64,000 nt of DNA, taken from positions 108,639,904-108,703,903 of the forward strand of contig CM058237.1 of assembly GCA_030180135.1 (NCBI GenBank). The letters run 5' to 3'. This DNA is from Orychophragmus violaceus. Taxonomy: Eukaryota; Streptophyta; Magnoliopsida; Brassicales; Brassicaceae. Made by a program: the position numbers and the translations under genes. Positions within the stretch are counted from its first letter, which is position 1. The number at the start of each line of letters is the position of its first letter. The notes beneath the pieces were generated by a model that was not told the DNA's origin, made no database searches, and saw only the letters and a program-made list of their open reading frames with translations. This document shows positions 51,645-61,146 of this stretch, piece after piece.

Positions 51645-52271
51645 TGTTGGAAGTTTTGGTTGATCCTGATTCAATTCTCATATTGATATCAACCTAAACA
51701 TGCATTAGATCTAGGTGTTCTTATTTAGAAACATATGATCTCACCTTTTACATGTTTGTTTGCAGCGGAATTGATGAACAGGTCAATGATCAGGGAGATA
51801 CACCGAGAGATGGATCCTCCAAAGGCTCACACACGCAATCACCGGAAACTGGCTGCTAGACCACAAGGAGGCTGGCGCAGAGAGAGGAGAGAGGCGCGGC
51901 TAGGGTTGGGTTAAGGGAGAAGAGAATTGGCTTTTAGTCATTTAAAAGCCTTCTCTTTCCCTTTTGGGCTTTTGGGCCCAATCTGATTAAATTCCATTTA
52001 ATCAGACCCATTAGTCTCTCTCTCTTAGTACGACAAATGCCTAGCACTTTTGTCGTACTTCTGCTAAGCCGTTCCAACATTATTTCCTGCTAGCTTAAGC
52101 GTGTGACCCATATGGGATCATACAATAAAGGCAATAAGTCCAAGACTTATAGATCATGAGCGGACTCTAGCAAGCCATCATGACCCCCAGCATTGTATGA
52201 CTTATGTCTGATCACTGACATACTCTTACGTTATAGAGACAGTACAGAGATTGCTGGACACAATTCCAACA
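51645..52271 (-). repeat. 3' LTR of the copia element
   Basis: Runs TGTTGGAAG...TTCCAACA. It contains two strong dyads: TCTGATTAAA-N5-TTTAATCAGA (51982-52006) and AGTACGACAAA-N11-TTTGTCGTACT (52027-52059). It is followed on the inside by the polypurine tract. Confidence 0.95.
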
Positions 52272-52282
52272 ATCTCCCACTT
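52272..52282 (-). promoter_or_regulatory. Polypurine tract of the copia element
   Basis: The minus strand reads AAGTGGGAGAT directly before the 3' LTR start TGTTGG, the usual form in plant copia elements. Confidence 0.9.
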
Positions 52283-53126
52283 GAACTGGAATCTCTGTAT
52301 TCATAATCCCTTTCGTCTCAATATCTCGATTAGTCATAAGGCAAGATTAGTGTCATCCTTATAAAGCCTAATCTTGTTCATCGGACTCTGATTTGATACT
52401 GACAATACAAACGACTCGGGAAAGTCCGTTTGAGCATGGCCATGCGTTTTCCAGTATTCAAATCTCCGATTGGCCTAGAGATATTCACTCCATTTATATT
52501 GGAGGGACAAATCCCATCTTGTTCCATCACTGTAAACTACTCATTTCATGATGTACCCAAACAAGGTCCTTATAGCTATCACAGAACGATAGCGTTAGAC
52601 AATGATCAAAGTGCATCAGTCCATGTGCAGTCACATGCATGCGAACTCAGGTCTAAGGACTATACTCTATAGTCGTAGTAAGAATCTCTTATGACACAGA
52701 TATAAATATCCTGAAGAGTTCTTATAAGCGGGTCTTGTCCGGTCGTATGTTCCCAACATACACCTATGTACTGACTTTGATGCCGTGCATCTATGACACA
52801 TTAAGACTTTGTCATAAGTCACGTACCAATCCAGTCTCACACGGTTGTTGATGTTCCAATTTCAACAACCTTCGACTGGGGACGGGATGATATAAAACAT
52901 CTATCAAATATAGGGTCTCATGATCAAGCTAAATGACTTCGATGACTCAAGATCAAGTCATTTACTTCGATGACCTATAAAATGGTTCATATCATTTTGG
53001 AACGATTATTTCATCACAGTTAAAATAATCTTGAAATAATAATTTCATTAAAACATAGAATAATGTTTTACAAGAACATATCAAATAACTAAAATAAAGC
53101 TCACAAAACTCCCACTCAAATTTAGA
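52283..53126 (-). other. Copia 3' untranslated region, no gene seen
   Basis: About 840 bp between the pol stop and the polypurine tract. It is AT-rich and I see no conserved coding frame or extra gene such as an envelope-like frame. Confidence 0.6.
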
Positions 53127-53846
53127 TTACATTTCAATGTTTCTAATGCCTACAGCTTCAGTCAGGAACTCGAGCTTAGGCCTTGGGAGTGGCTTTGTCA
53201 ACGGATCAGCGACATTATCATCTGTCGGAACTCGGCTGATCTTGACTTCCTTTCTATTAATGATGTCACGTATCAAGTGATATCTTCTTTGAACATGCTT
53301 GGATTTCTGGTGTGATCTTGGTTCCTTTGCCTGAGCTATAGCACCATTGTTGTCACAAAATAGTGCCAGAGGCTCAGCCGCATCTGGTATCACACCTAGT
53401 TCCATAATGAACTTTCGAATCCAAACAGCTTCCTTCGCTGCTTCTGAGGCGGCGATATATTCAGCTTCTGTAGTGGAATCAGCAACGGTGTCCTGCTTGG
53501 AGCTTCTCCAACTTACTGCACCGCCATTCAGACAAAAGACATAACCGGACTGTGACCGGAAATCATCTGTGTCTGTCTGGAAACTTGCGTCCGTGAATCC
53601 ACTGACTTTAAGCACATCACTTCCACCGTACACTAAGAACTTATCCTTAGTATGTCTTAGATACTTCAAGATGTTCTTTACGGCAATCCAATGGTTTTCA
53701 CCTGGATTTGACTGGTATCTACTCGTCATGCTCAATGCGTAAGCAACATCAGGACGAGTACAGATCATGGCATACATGACAGATCCTATTGCAGATGCAT
53801 AAGGAATATTCTTCATGCGCTCAAGCTCAGCAGCCGACGTAGGGCT
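53127..53846 (-). pseudogene. Copia pol 3' part: end of RT and RNase H, after an in-frame stop
   Basis: This is the direct continuation of the polyprotein, in the same frame as the long frame upstream and separated only by the TAG at 53847-53849. The first methionine is at 53816. The region contains YASAIGSVMYAMICTRPDV at the end of RT, then RNase H with TDAS (Asp76 counted from 53816), STTEAEY (Glu117) and FCDNNGAI (Asp155). A SKHVQRRYHLIRD block and a TDDNVADPLTK end follow. All expected RNase H catalytic residues are present. It would be made only by readthrough of the stop, so this copy is probably not autonomous. Confidence 0.9.
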
Positions 53847-56800
53847 CTACTTCTTGCTTAGCGTTGTGCCATGTACCATTGGCGTGAAGCCCTTCTTGGA
53901 ATCTTTCATGCTGAATCTTTGTAGGACTTTGTCAATGTATGAGTCTTGACACAAGCCTATCAGCCTCTTAGGTCTATCCCGATAGATCCTAATTCCAAGA
54001 ACGTATGCGGCTTCACCCATGTCTTTCATGGAAAAACAACTTCCAAGCCAGTCTTTTACAGACTTCAGCATTGGAATGTCGTTTCCGAGAAGCAGTATGT
54101 CATCAACATACAGAATAAGAAAAACGATTTTGCTCCCACTAGTTTTCTTATACACGCATTGTTCTTCTTCGTTTCTGATGAAGTCAAATTGCTTGATCGC
54201 TTCATCAAAACGAAGATTCCAGCTCCTCGATGCTTGCTTTAATCCATAAATGGATTTATGAAGTTTGCATACTTTCCCAGCATTCTTTGGATCTATGTAA
54301 CCGTCAGGTTGCGTCATATACACATCCTCTTCCAGAATACCATTCAGGAAGGCGGTTTTCACGTCCATCTGCCAAATTTCATAATCATGAAAAGCTGCAG
54401 TTGCTAGTAGAATCCGAATATATTTCATCATAGCCACCGGTGAATAGGTTTCATCGTAGTCCACACCGTGAACTTGTCTGAAACCTTTTGCCACCAACCT
54501 GGCTTTATAAATCTGGACATTTCCATCCACGTCAATCTTCTTCTTGAAGATCCATTTGCACTCGATGGCTTTTATACCAACGGGTAAGTCAACCAACGAA
54601 AATACTTGGTTGACCGACATGGAGTCCATTTCGGAATCAGTGGCCTTGCGCCACTTAGAGGAATCTGGGCCCATCATGGCTTGATTGAAGTTCGATGGTT
54701 CATCACCATCAATGATCAAAAGATCATGACAGTCAGTCACGAGGAATCCCTGATATCTCTCGGGTTCGTGACGGATCCTCCCGGATCTTCGAACTTCAGG
54801 TACTACAGGTTCAGGCTCTACAATTTCTTGTAGATCCTCCTGCTGCTCTTCCTCATTAGGTTGAGCAGTATCCTGTTCATCTTGAATTTCTTCAAGCAGT
54901 ACCTTACTCCCACTGCCTTTCTTAGAGAGAAACTCTCTCTCAAGAAAGTTACAATCCCGGGCAACAAAGATCTTGTTCTCGGAACGTAGATAGAAGTAAT
55001 AAGCCTTGGTTTCCCGTGGATAACCAATGAAGTAACATTTGTCAGATTTTGGTGTAAGCTTGTCTGAGATTAATCTCTTGACATAGGCTTCACATCCCCA
55101 AATTCTGAGATAAGACAGCACTGGAGCCACTCCAGTCCATAATTCATATGGTGTCTTTGCTACTGCTTTTGATGGCGCTCTGTTTAATGTGAACACTGCT
55201 GTTAGCAGAGCATATCCCCAAAGGGATATTGGAAGGTCTGTGTGACTCATCATAGATCGAACCATATCCAATAAGGTCCGATTTCTCCTCTCAGACACAC
55301 CATTCCATTGAGGTGTTCCAGGAGGAGTGAGTTGGGATACGATCCCACACTCTTTCAGATGATCACTGAATTCTTGGCTTAAGTATTCTCCTCCTCGGTC
55401 GGACCGAAGAGCCTTAATGCTTTTGCCAAGTTGGTTCTGTACTTCATTTTGGAATTCTCTGAACTTCTCAAAAGATTCAGACTTATGTTTCATTAAATAA
55501 ACATATCCATACCTACTGAAATCATCAGTAAAGGTAATGAAGTACTGATAGTTTCCTCTTGCATTAGTGGACATTGGGCCACACACATCAGTGTGTATCA
55601 GGCCCAATAAGTCACTGGCCCTCTCGTTAGGTTTATTAAAGGGGGCCCGTGTCATTTTGCCCATCATGCAGGATTCGCATTTCTCACATGACTCAAAGTC
55701 AAATGAGCCAAGAAGTCCATTCGAATGGAGCCTCTTGATGCGTTTCTCGCTGATGTGCCCTAAACGACAATGCCATAGAAACGTTCGGTTTTCCTCATTA
55801 GGTTTAAACCGTTTTGTATTGATGTTATAAATTGGCGCGGATTGATCGAGTATGTAAAGCCCATTCGTAAGAGGGGCCGAACCATAGAACAAATTGTTGC
55901 GATTGAAGGAACATAATTTATTCTTAACTGAAAAATCATAACCTTCCAAATCCAACAAAGAAATTGAAATAATATTTCTGCTTAAAGCAGGTACAAAATA
56001 ACAATTATTAAGTTCTAAAATCAATCCCGAAGGTAAAGACAACAAGTAAGTTCCTACAGCTAGTGCTGAAACTTTCGCTCCATTCCCAACTCGTAGTTCC
56101 ACTTGTCCTTGCTTCAGCCTTCTACTGTTGCTGAGTGCCTGCATATTAGTACAAATATGAGCCCCACAACCAGTATCCATGACCCATGAGGTATTATCAG
56201 AAGTAGTTGTATTAACTTCTATGACAAAAATACCTGATGAAGAAGTCTCGAAAGTCTTCTTCTTTAATTCCTTTAGACCTTCCTGGAATTTCTTGCAATC
56301 TCTTCTCCAATGCCCCAGTTCTTTGCAGAACCTGCACATGTCAGTAGGCCCAGCCTTGGACTTGGGCTTGGGCTTTGGCGTGTCTGAGTCCACGACTTGG
56401 ACACCCTTGGCCTTTCCCTTATCCTTAGCAGAAGACTTCTTAAACCCCTTGCCCTTTTGTACCATAAGTACATTGGGGTCCTTGGCGGTTTTCTTCAAGT
56501 TGGGCTCTGCAGTCTTGAGCATTCCGTGAAGCTCAGGCAGTGTCTTACTCAAGCCATGCATGTTAAAGTTCAGAATGAACTTATCATAGCTTGCAGGTAA
56601 AGACTGCAGAATGATGTCGCAGGCAAGTTCCTGGCTGATTGGGCAGTCGAGTTTGTGAAGATGATCGAGATAACCCATCATCTTCAACACATGAGGACTC
56701 ACTGCCGCATTCGCAGCCAACTTACAGTCCAAGAGGTTCTTAACTGTCTGGAACCTCTCGGTCCTAGCCTGCTCCTGAAAAAGCGATTTCAGGCTTGCCA

Positions 56801-57104
56801 TGATCTCGATTGGAGACAATACACTTTCGAACTGCTTTTGCAGCTCTGGAGTCATTGTCACCAACATCAGGCAATAAACATCATTTTCATCTGACGAATG
56901 CTTTTCCCAAGCATTGTGCAGAGTCCTGGCAGCATTGGCAAGAGGCCTCTCGGGGAGGGGATCTCGAAGGACATAATCCTTCTTCTCCTGCTTGAGGACC
57001 AGCCTCAAGTTCCTTGACCATGTCAGGAAGTTCGTTCCAGTCAGCTTCTCCTTCTCGAGAACAGACCGGATCGAGAACGTGTTTTGTGTGCTTGTAGTAG
57101 TCAT
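53847..57104 (-). CDS. Copia gag-pol polyprotein (1085 codons to a premature stop)
   Basis: The ATG at 57104 begins a gag with a SIRSVLEKEKLTGTNFLTW start. A CX2CX4HX4C zinc knuckle lies at residues 257-270 and the protease site DTGCGAH at about 310. A GAG-pre-integrase zinc region follows (H445, H450, C476, C479). The integrase triad is D506, D569 and E605, with a 35-residue gap. RT has QMDVKTAFLNG (D914) and YVDD at 999-1002. The frame ends at TAG 53847-53849, just after GTTLSKK, where related elements normally continue (often with Gln here, as I recall) into the last part of RT and RNase H. A single substitution could explain the stop. All enzymes except RNase H lie before it. I do not assign a copia lineage with confidence. 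Confidence 0.93.
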   Translation of the reverse strand: MTTTSTQNTFSIRSVLEKEKLTGTNFLTWSRNLRLVLKQEKKDYVLRDPLPERPLANAARTLHNAWEKHSSDENDVYCLMLVTMTPELQKQFESVLSPIEIMASLKSLFQEQARTERFQTVKNLLDCKLAANAAVSPHVLKMMGYLDHLHKLDCPISQELACDIILQSLPASYDKFILNFNMHGLSKTLPELHGMLKTAEPNLKKTAKDPNVLMVQKGKGFKKSSAKDKGKAKGVQVVDSDTPKPKPKSKAGPTDMCRFCKELGHWRRDCKKFQEGLKELKKKTFETSSSGIFVIEVNTTTSDNTSWVMDTGCGAHICTNMQALSNSRRLKQGQVELRVGNGAKVSALAVGTYLLSLPSGLILELNNCYFVPALSRNIISISLLDLEGYDFSVKNKLCSFNRNNLFYGSAPLTNGLYILDQSAPIYNINTKRFKPNEENRTFLWHCRLGHISEKRIKRLHSNGLLGSFDFESCEKCESCMMGKMTRAPFNKPNERASDLLGLIHTDVCGPMSTNARGNYQYFITFTDDFSRYGYVYLMKHKSESFEKFREFQNEVQNQLGKSIKALRSDRGGEYLSQEFSDHLKECGIVSQLTPPGTPQWNGVSERRNRTLLDMVRSMMSHTDLPISLWGYALLTAVFTLNRAPSKAVAKTPYELWTGVAPVLSYLRIWGCEAYVKRLISDKLTPKSDKCYFIGYPRETKAYYFYLRSENKIFVARDCNFLEREFLSKKGSGSKVLLEEIQDEQDTAQPNEEEQQEDLQEIVEPEPVVPEVRRSGRIRHEPERYQGFLVTDCHDLLIIDGDEPSNFNQAMMGPDSSKWRKATDSEMDSMSVNQVFSLVDLPVGIKAIECKWIFKKKIDVDGNVQIYKARLVAKGFRQVHGVDYDETYSPVAMMKYIRILLATAAFHDYEIWQMDVKTAFLNGILEEDVYMTQPDGYIDPKNAGKVCKLHKSIYGLKQASRSWNLRFDEAIKQFDFIRNEEEQCVYKKTSGSKIVFLILYVDDILLLGNDIPMLKSVKDWLGSCFSMKDMGEAAYVLGIRIYRDRPKRLIGLCQDSYIDKVLQRFSMKDSKKGFTPMVHGTTLSKK

Positions 57105-58760
57105 ATCTGAAATATATAAATAAAAAAGGTTATTAGTTATATGTTCAAAATGATTAATCTCGTATTAATTATAATATGATTAATCATGCATTATATTCAA
57201 TAACCTAAGTTACCCTCAATAGAATATAATGATTCCAAGATCCACATATAACTAAGATCAAAGTGGGCCACTGGCCGTCACCCAACCTTAGCTTATATCG
57301 GTAAGCCCTATTTCGGCTAATTATATCCGTGATATAACTCTTGGTTGTGAATCTGGGCCCGAGGCCCAATCCACCCTGATGTCTCAAGGCCCGGGACTCC
57401 CGATGGCCTAGTCAAGAAAACCGGACTATACAGTCATGTAATCATTAATGTCTGGGACTCCCAATGACATTTATGAATCACAAACCGTCTTACCCACGCA
57501 AAAGCAGACATCCTCACACTGTAAGGCCATGAATGCAATTGAATGGGCTTTGACAGCTGACATAGCCTGGACAAGACATCCAACGCTTGATATTGTTTGA
57601 GGTCCGTAGGTTTATTAAAATCATTCCCAAAATAGAAGATTACTATTTCGGGAAACTTTCTATTTATGGAAACCTACTATTTTTAGAAACTTTCTAAAAT
57701 TGGAAACTTTCTAAAACCGGAAACTTTCTAACTTTAGAAACTTCTTTAAAATCCAAAACCCGCAAATTCAGAAACTTCTAATTTTGGAAACTTTCTAATT
57801 TCGAAATTTCGGAACTTTATAAAATTTAAAATCGAATTTCATAATTTTATTTTATAAAATAAGTTTTAAATTTAAATCTGAAGAATGACTCAATTAATGG
57901 CCCAATTGTTTTAACTTCTTGGCCCGAGGCCCAAGAATTGATCCATGTCCAAAACATGACCCAATTGTCCAATTAATTGACATAACCGGTCTGGTTCATT
58001 AAAACTGGTCTAACCAAGTTTCAATTACTACGATGACCACAATTGTCAACCGGTTATTTACTAAACCGGAATTTCTCAATTTATTTGGTCCAACCAAATC
58101 AAATTAGAAATTCCTGGTTTAGGCACTAAATCCAATATTTCTTTCGACATTGGATTTCTAATCCTGGTTTAACCAGACTTTAATAAAATTATTAAATCTG
58201 TTTATTAAACCAGAACGTTGATTTTTAATTAAAATCTTAAACCGAGCCTTGAACCGAACCGAATTAGTCGCGAACCAAAACGAGTTGGTCGTGACCTAAT
58301 TTCCAGCCGCATCAGCCGCGAGCCGTTCGATCCGAGATCGGGGACGGTCGGTACGGAAACAGCCGGACGGACGGACGGGACAGGGACGACGCACGGACGA
58401 TCGGACGCTCGGCTTGGACAGACGCGACCGGGACGCTCCGCACGGACAGCCGGGACGCGATCGGGATGACGCGATCGGACGCGATCGCCGTGCGATCCCG
58501 ACCGTTCCGATCCCAACCGTTCCGCTTTGCCGACCGGTCGCCATTCGGCCGTGATCACCAATCCGGCCAAGCCGGTTGATCACGCCTTGGCCAATCCACA
58601 AAACCCGAGTCATATAGCTCGGTTTTGTGATTCAAGTGTTTGTTCAGGGTTTTAATTCAGTTTCTTATGTGTTTTTCTTATCAGTAATGGATTCAAAACA
58701 CATCTAAACAGATTTAAACAACCTAAACAATGAATCTAAAACAAGAAACCTAAGAACCAA
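57105..58760 (-). other. Copia untranslated leader with AT-rich repeats and a GC-rich tract
   Basis: About 1.66 kb separates the PBS from the gag ATG. It holds a degenerate series of roughly ten ~16 bp units built on GGAAACTTTCTAA (about 57649-57830), AT-rich sequence (57830-58240), and then a CpG-rich stretch (about 58290-58560) dense in CGCGATCG and GGACGGACGG motifs. No gene is recognisable. Confidence 0.7.
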
Positions 58761-58774
58761 TGGCTCTGATACCA
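58761..58774 (-). promoter_or_regulatory. Primer-binding site of the copia element (initiator Met tRNA)
   Basis: The minus strand reads TGGTATCAGAGCCA one base after the 5' LTR ends, the canonical site for tRNA-iMet priming. Confidence 0.93.
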
Positions 58775-58775
58775 C

Positions 58776-59402
58776 TGTTGGAAGTTTTGGTTGATCCTGA
58801 TTCAATTCTCATATTGATATCAACCTAAACATGCATTAGATCTAGGTGTTCTTATTTAGAAACATATGATCTCACCTTTTACCTGTTTGTTTGCAGCGGA
58901 ATTGATGAACAGGTCAATGATCAGGGAGATACACCGAGAGATGGATCCTCCAAAGGCTCACACACGCAATCACCGGAAACTGGCTGCTAGACCACAAGGA
59001 GGCTGGCGCAGAGAGAGGAGAGAGGCGCGGCTAGGGTTGGGTTAAGGGAGAAGAGAATTGGCTTTTAGTCATTTAAAAGCCTTCTCTTTCCCTTTTGGGC
59101 TTTTGGGCCCAATCTGATTAAATTCCATTTAATCAGACCCATTAGTCTCTCTCTCTTAGTACGACAAATGCCTAGCACTTTTGTCGTACTTCTGCTAAGC
59201 CGTTCCAACATTATTTCCTGCTAGCTTAAGCGTGTGACCCATATGGGATCATACAATAAAGGCAATAAGTCCAAGACTTATAGATCATGAGCGGACTCTA
59301 GCAAGCCATCATGACCCCCAGCATTGTATGACTTATGTCTGATCACTGACATACTCTTACGTTATAGAGACAGTACAGAGATTGCTGGACACAATTCCAA
59401 CA
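58776..59402 (-). repeat. 5' LTR of the copia element
   Basis: Same length as the other LTR and differs at one site that I found. In element sense it drives transcription leftward through gag-pol. I could not confidently place a TATA box. Confidence 0.95.
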
Positions 59403-59407
59403 TGAAG
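59403..59407. repeat. Right target-site duplication of the copia element (TGAAG)
   Basis: Repeats 51640-51644; the gypsy frame resumes at 59408. Confidence 0.95.
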
Positions 59408-61092
59408 TACATCTTCACTCAACCAGATCTGAACTTGAGGCAGCGAAGGTGGATGGAGTTCGTGGCCGACTATGATTTGGACATTTCCTACCATCCTGGG
59501 AAAGCCAATCTAGTGGCCGACGCATTAAGCCGGAAAAGGGCTGGAGTCTCAGTTGAGAAAGACGCAGAGGCGTTGGTGGGCATGATCGGGGCGTTACACC
59601 TTAATGCCTTGACCGTGGATGAGGAACCTTTGGGTTTGGGGGCTGCGGACCAAGCAGACTTATTAACCCGGGTTCGGTTGGCTCAAGGACAAGACGAGGA
59701 GCTGACTAAGGCCGCTAACCACATCAACACCGAACACAAGTTTTCCAACAACGGGACGATCGTGGTTAACGGGAGGGTCTGTGTACCAGACGTTAAGGAG
59801 TTGAAAGAAGAGATTCTGAGGGAGGCGCATCAGTCACGGTTTGCGATTCATCCTGGTCAGACTAAGATGTACCATGACCTCAAGAGGTACTATCATTGGG
59901 TCGGGATGAAGCGGGATATAGCAGCTTGGGTCGCCAAGTGCCCTACTTGTCAGTTGGTCAAGGCGGAGCACCAAGCCCCGGGCGGCCTCCTACAGAGCTT
60001 ACCCATTCCGGAATGGAAATGGGATCATATTACGATGGACTTCGTCACGGGTTTACCAACCACCAGGACCAAGAAGGATACTGTTTGGGTTGTGGTAGAT
60101 CGGCTTACAAAGTCCGCGCATTTTCTGGCCATTAAGAAGACCGACGGGGTTACTCAGATTGTGGGGAAGTACATTGATGAGATCGTTCGGTTACATGGGG
60201 TTCCAGCGAGTATTGTCTCGGACAGAGATGCACGCTTTACCTCGTACTTTTGGAGGGCGTTCCAAAAGGCCTTGGGGACTAAGGTGCATATGAGTACGGC
60301 CTATCACCCACAGACTGATGGGCAGTCGGAGAGGACAATACGGACCTTAGAAGACATGTTGAGAGCAAGTGTCTTAGATTGGGGCGATTCTTGGGAGAGG
60401 TACTTGCCTTTGGCAGAGTTCGCATACAACAACAGTTTCCATGCCAGTATTGGGATGTCACCTTATGAAGCGTTGTATGGACGACCCTGTCGAACCCCAT
60501 TGTGTTGGACACAAGTTGGGGAAGCTAGCTTGATCGGACCAGACATTGTGGAGGAGACCACAGAGCAGATCCGACTGCTCAAGGCCAAAATGAAGGAAGC
60601 CCAGGATAGACAGAAGAGTTATGCAGACAAACGTCGGAAGGACATTGAGTTTGCAGTTGGCGACTTGGTCTATCTGAAGATGATCACATTCAAGGGTAGA
60701 GCCAGAGTCTCAAAGCGGGGAAAGTTAGACCCGAGATACCTAGGGCCGTTCCGGATTGTGGCGAGAGTTGGACTTGTCGCTTATAAGCTTGACTTACCGG
60801 CTGAGATGGAAGCATTCCATGATGTGTTCCATGTATCTCAACTCAGGAAATGCGTCACGGACCGAGACGTCATTGTTCCAGAAATTCCCAGCGAACTCAA
60901 GGAGAATTTGACTATGGAAGCAAGACCAGTTCGGATTATTGACAGGGCGGAAAAGGCAATGAGAAAGAAGTCAATACCAATGGTTAAGGTTGTTTGGGTT
61001 TGCAACGGGATCGAGGAGGTTACTTGGGAAACGGTGAACCGGATGCAAGCCGACTACCCAGAATGGCTTGAGGAGATGGATCGCCTTGAAGC

Positions 61093-61126
61093 GGATTCGG
61101 GGACGAATCCCTTTCAAGGGGGGGAG
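61093..61126 (+). promoter_or_regulatory. Polypurine tract and upstream palindrome of the gypsy element
   Basis: The palindrome GGATTCG-GGGA-CGAATCC (61093-61110) is followed by CTTTC and AAGGGGGGGAG, then ACT and the LTR start at 61130. The tract would prime plus-strand DNA synthesis. The palindrome is inside the end of pol and is shared with the LARD. Confidence 0.85.
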
Positions 61127-61129
61127 ACT

Positions 61130-61146
61130 TGTAGCATCCCCGATCC
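61130..61146 (+). repeat. 17 bp remnant of the gypsy 3' LTR
   Basis: TGTAGCATCCCCGATCC is identical to the first 17 bp of the 5' LTR at 46440. The last six bases, CGATCC, also belong to the inverted pol copy, so the break lies in 61141-61146. Confidence 0.9.

Larger units (their letters stand above)
51645..59402 (-). mobile_element. Complete Ty1/copia retrotransposon nested in gypsy pol
   Basis: The element is 7758 bp with 627 bp LTRs (51645-52271 and 58776-59402), each with the 8 bp terminal inverted repeat TGTTGGAA/TTCCAACA. The flanking target duplication is TGAAG (51640-51644 and 59403-59407). The uninterrupted site is preserved at 62747-62751 in the inverted gypsy copy, proving the duplication. 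Orientation is minus: PBS next to the right LTR, polypurine tract next to the left one. I found a single difference between the LTRs (TTTACATG versus TTTACCTG), so insertion was very recent. Pol is complete apart from one in-frame stop. Confidence 0.96.
46440..61146 (+). mobile_element. Ty3/gypsy chromovirus, Tekay/Del-like, nested and truncated
   Basis: In order: 5' LTR (46440-48177), tRNA-Met PBS (48181), gag (48328-49741), probable intron (49742-49956), pol from protease through RNase H (49957-51644), a copia element (51645-59402), the rest of pol with integrase and chromodomain (59408 onward), polypurine tract (61116-61126) and the first 17 bp of a 3' LTR (61130-61146). The chromodomain after integrase and the GGATTCGGGGACGAATCC block before the polypurine tract fit the Tekay/Del chromovirus lineage. 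The 3' LTR is replaced by an inverted pol copy, so age by LTR comparison is not possible. It lies within the LARD 5' LTR, so it came later than the LARD. Confidence 0.92.

Noticed and set aside
59324..59407. Upstream extension of the second gypsy pol frame into the copia LTR
   Set aside because: The first ~28 codons are copia LTR sequence and the target duplication. True pol sequence starts at 59408.
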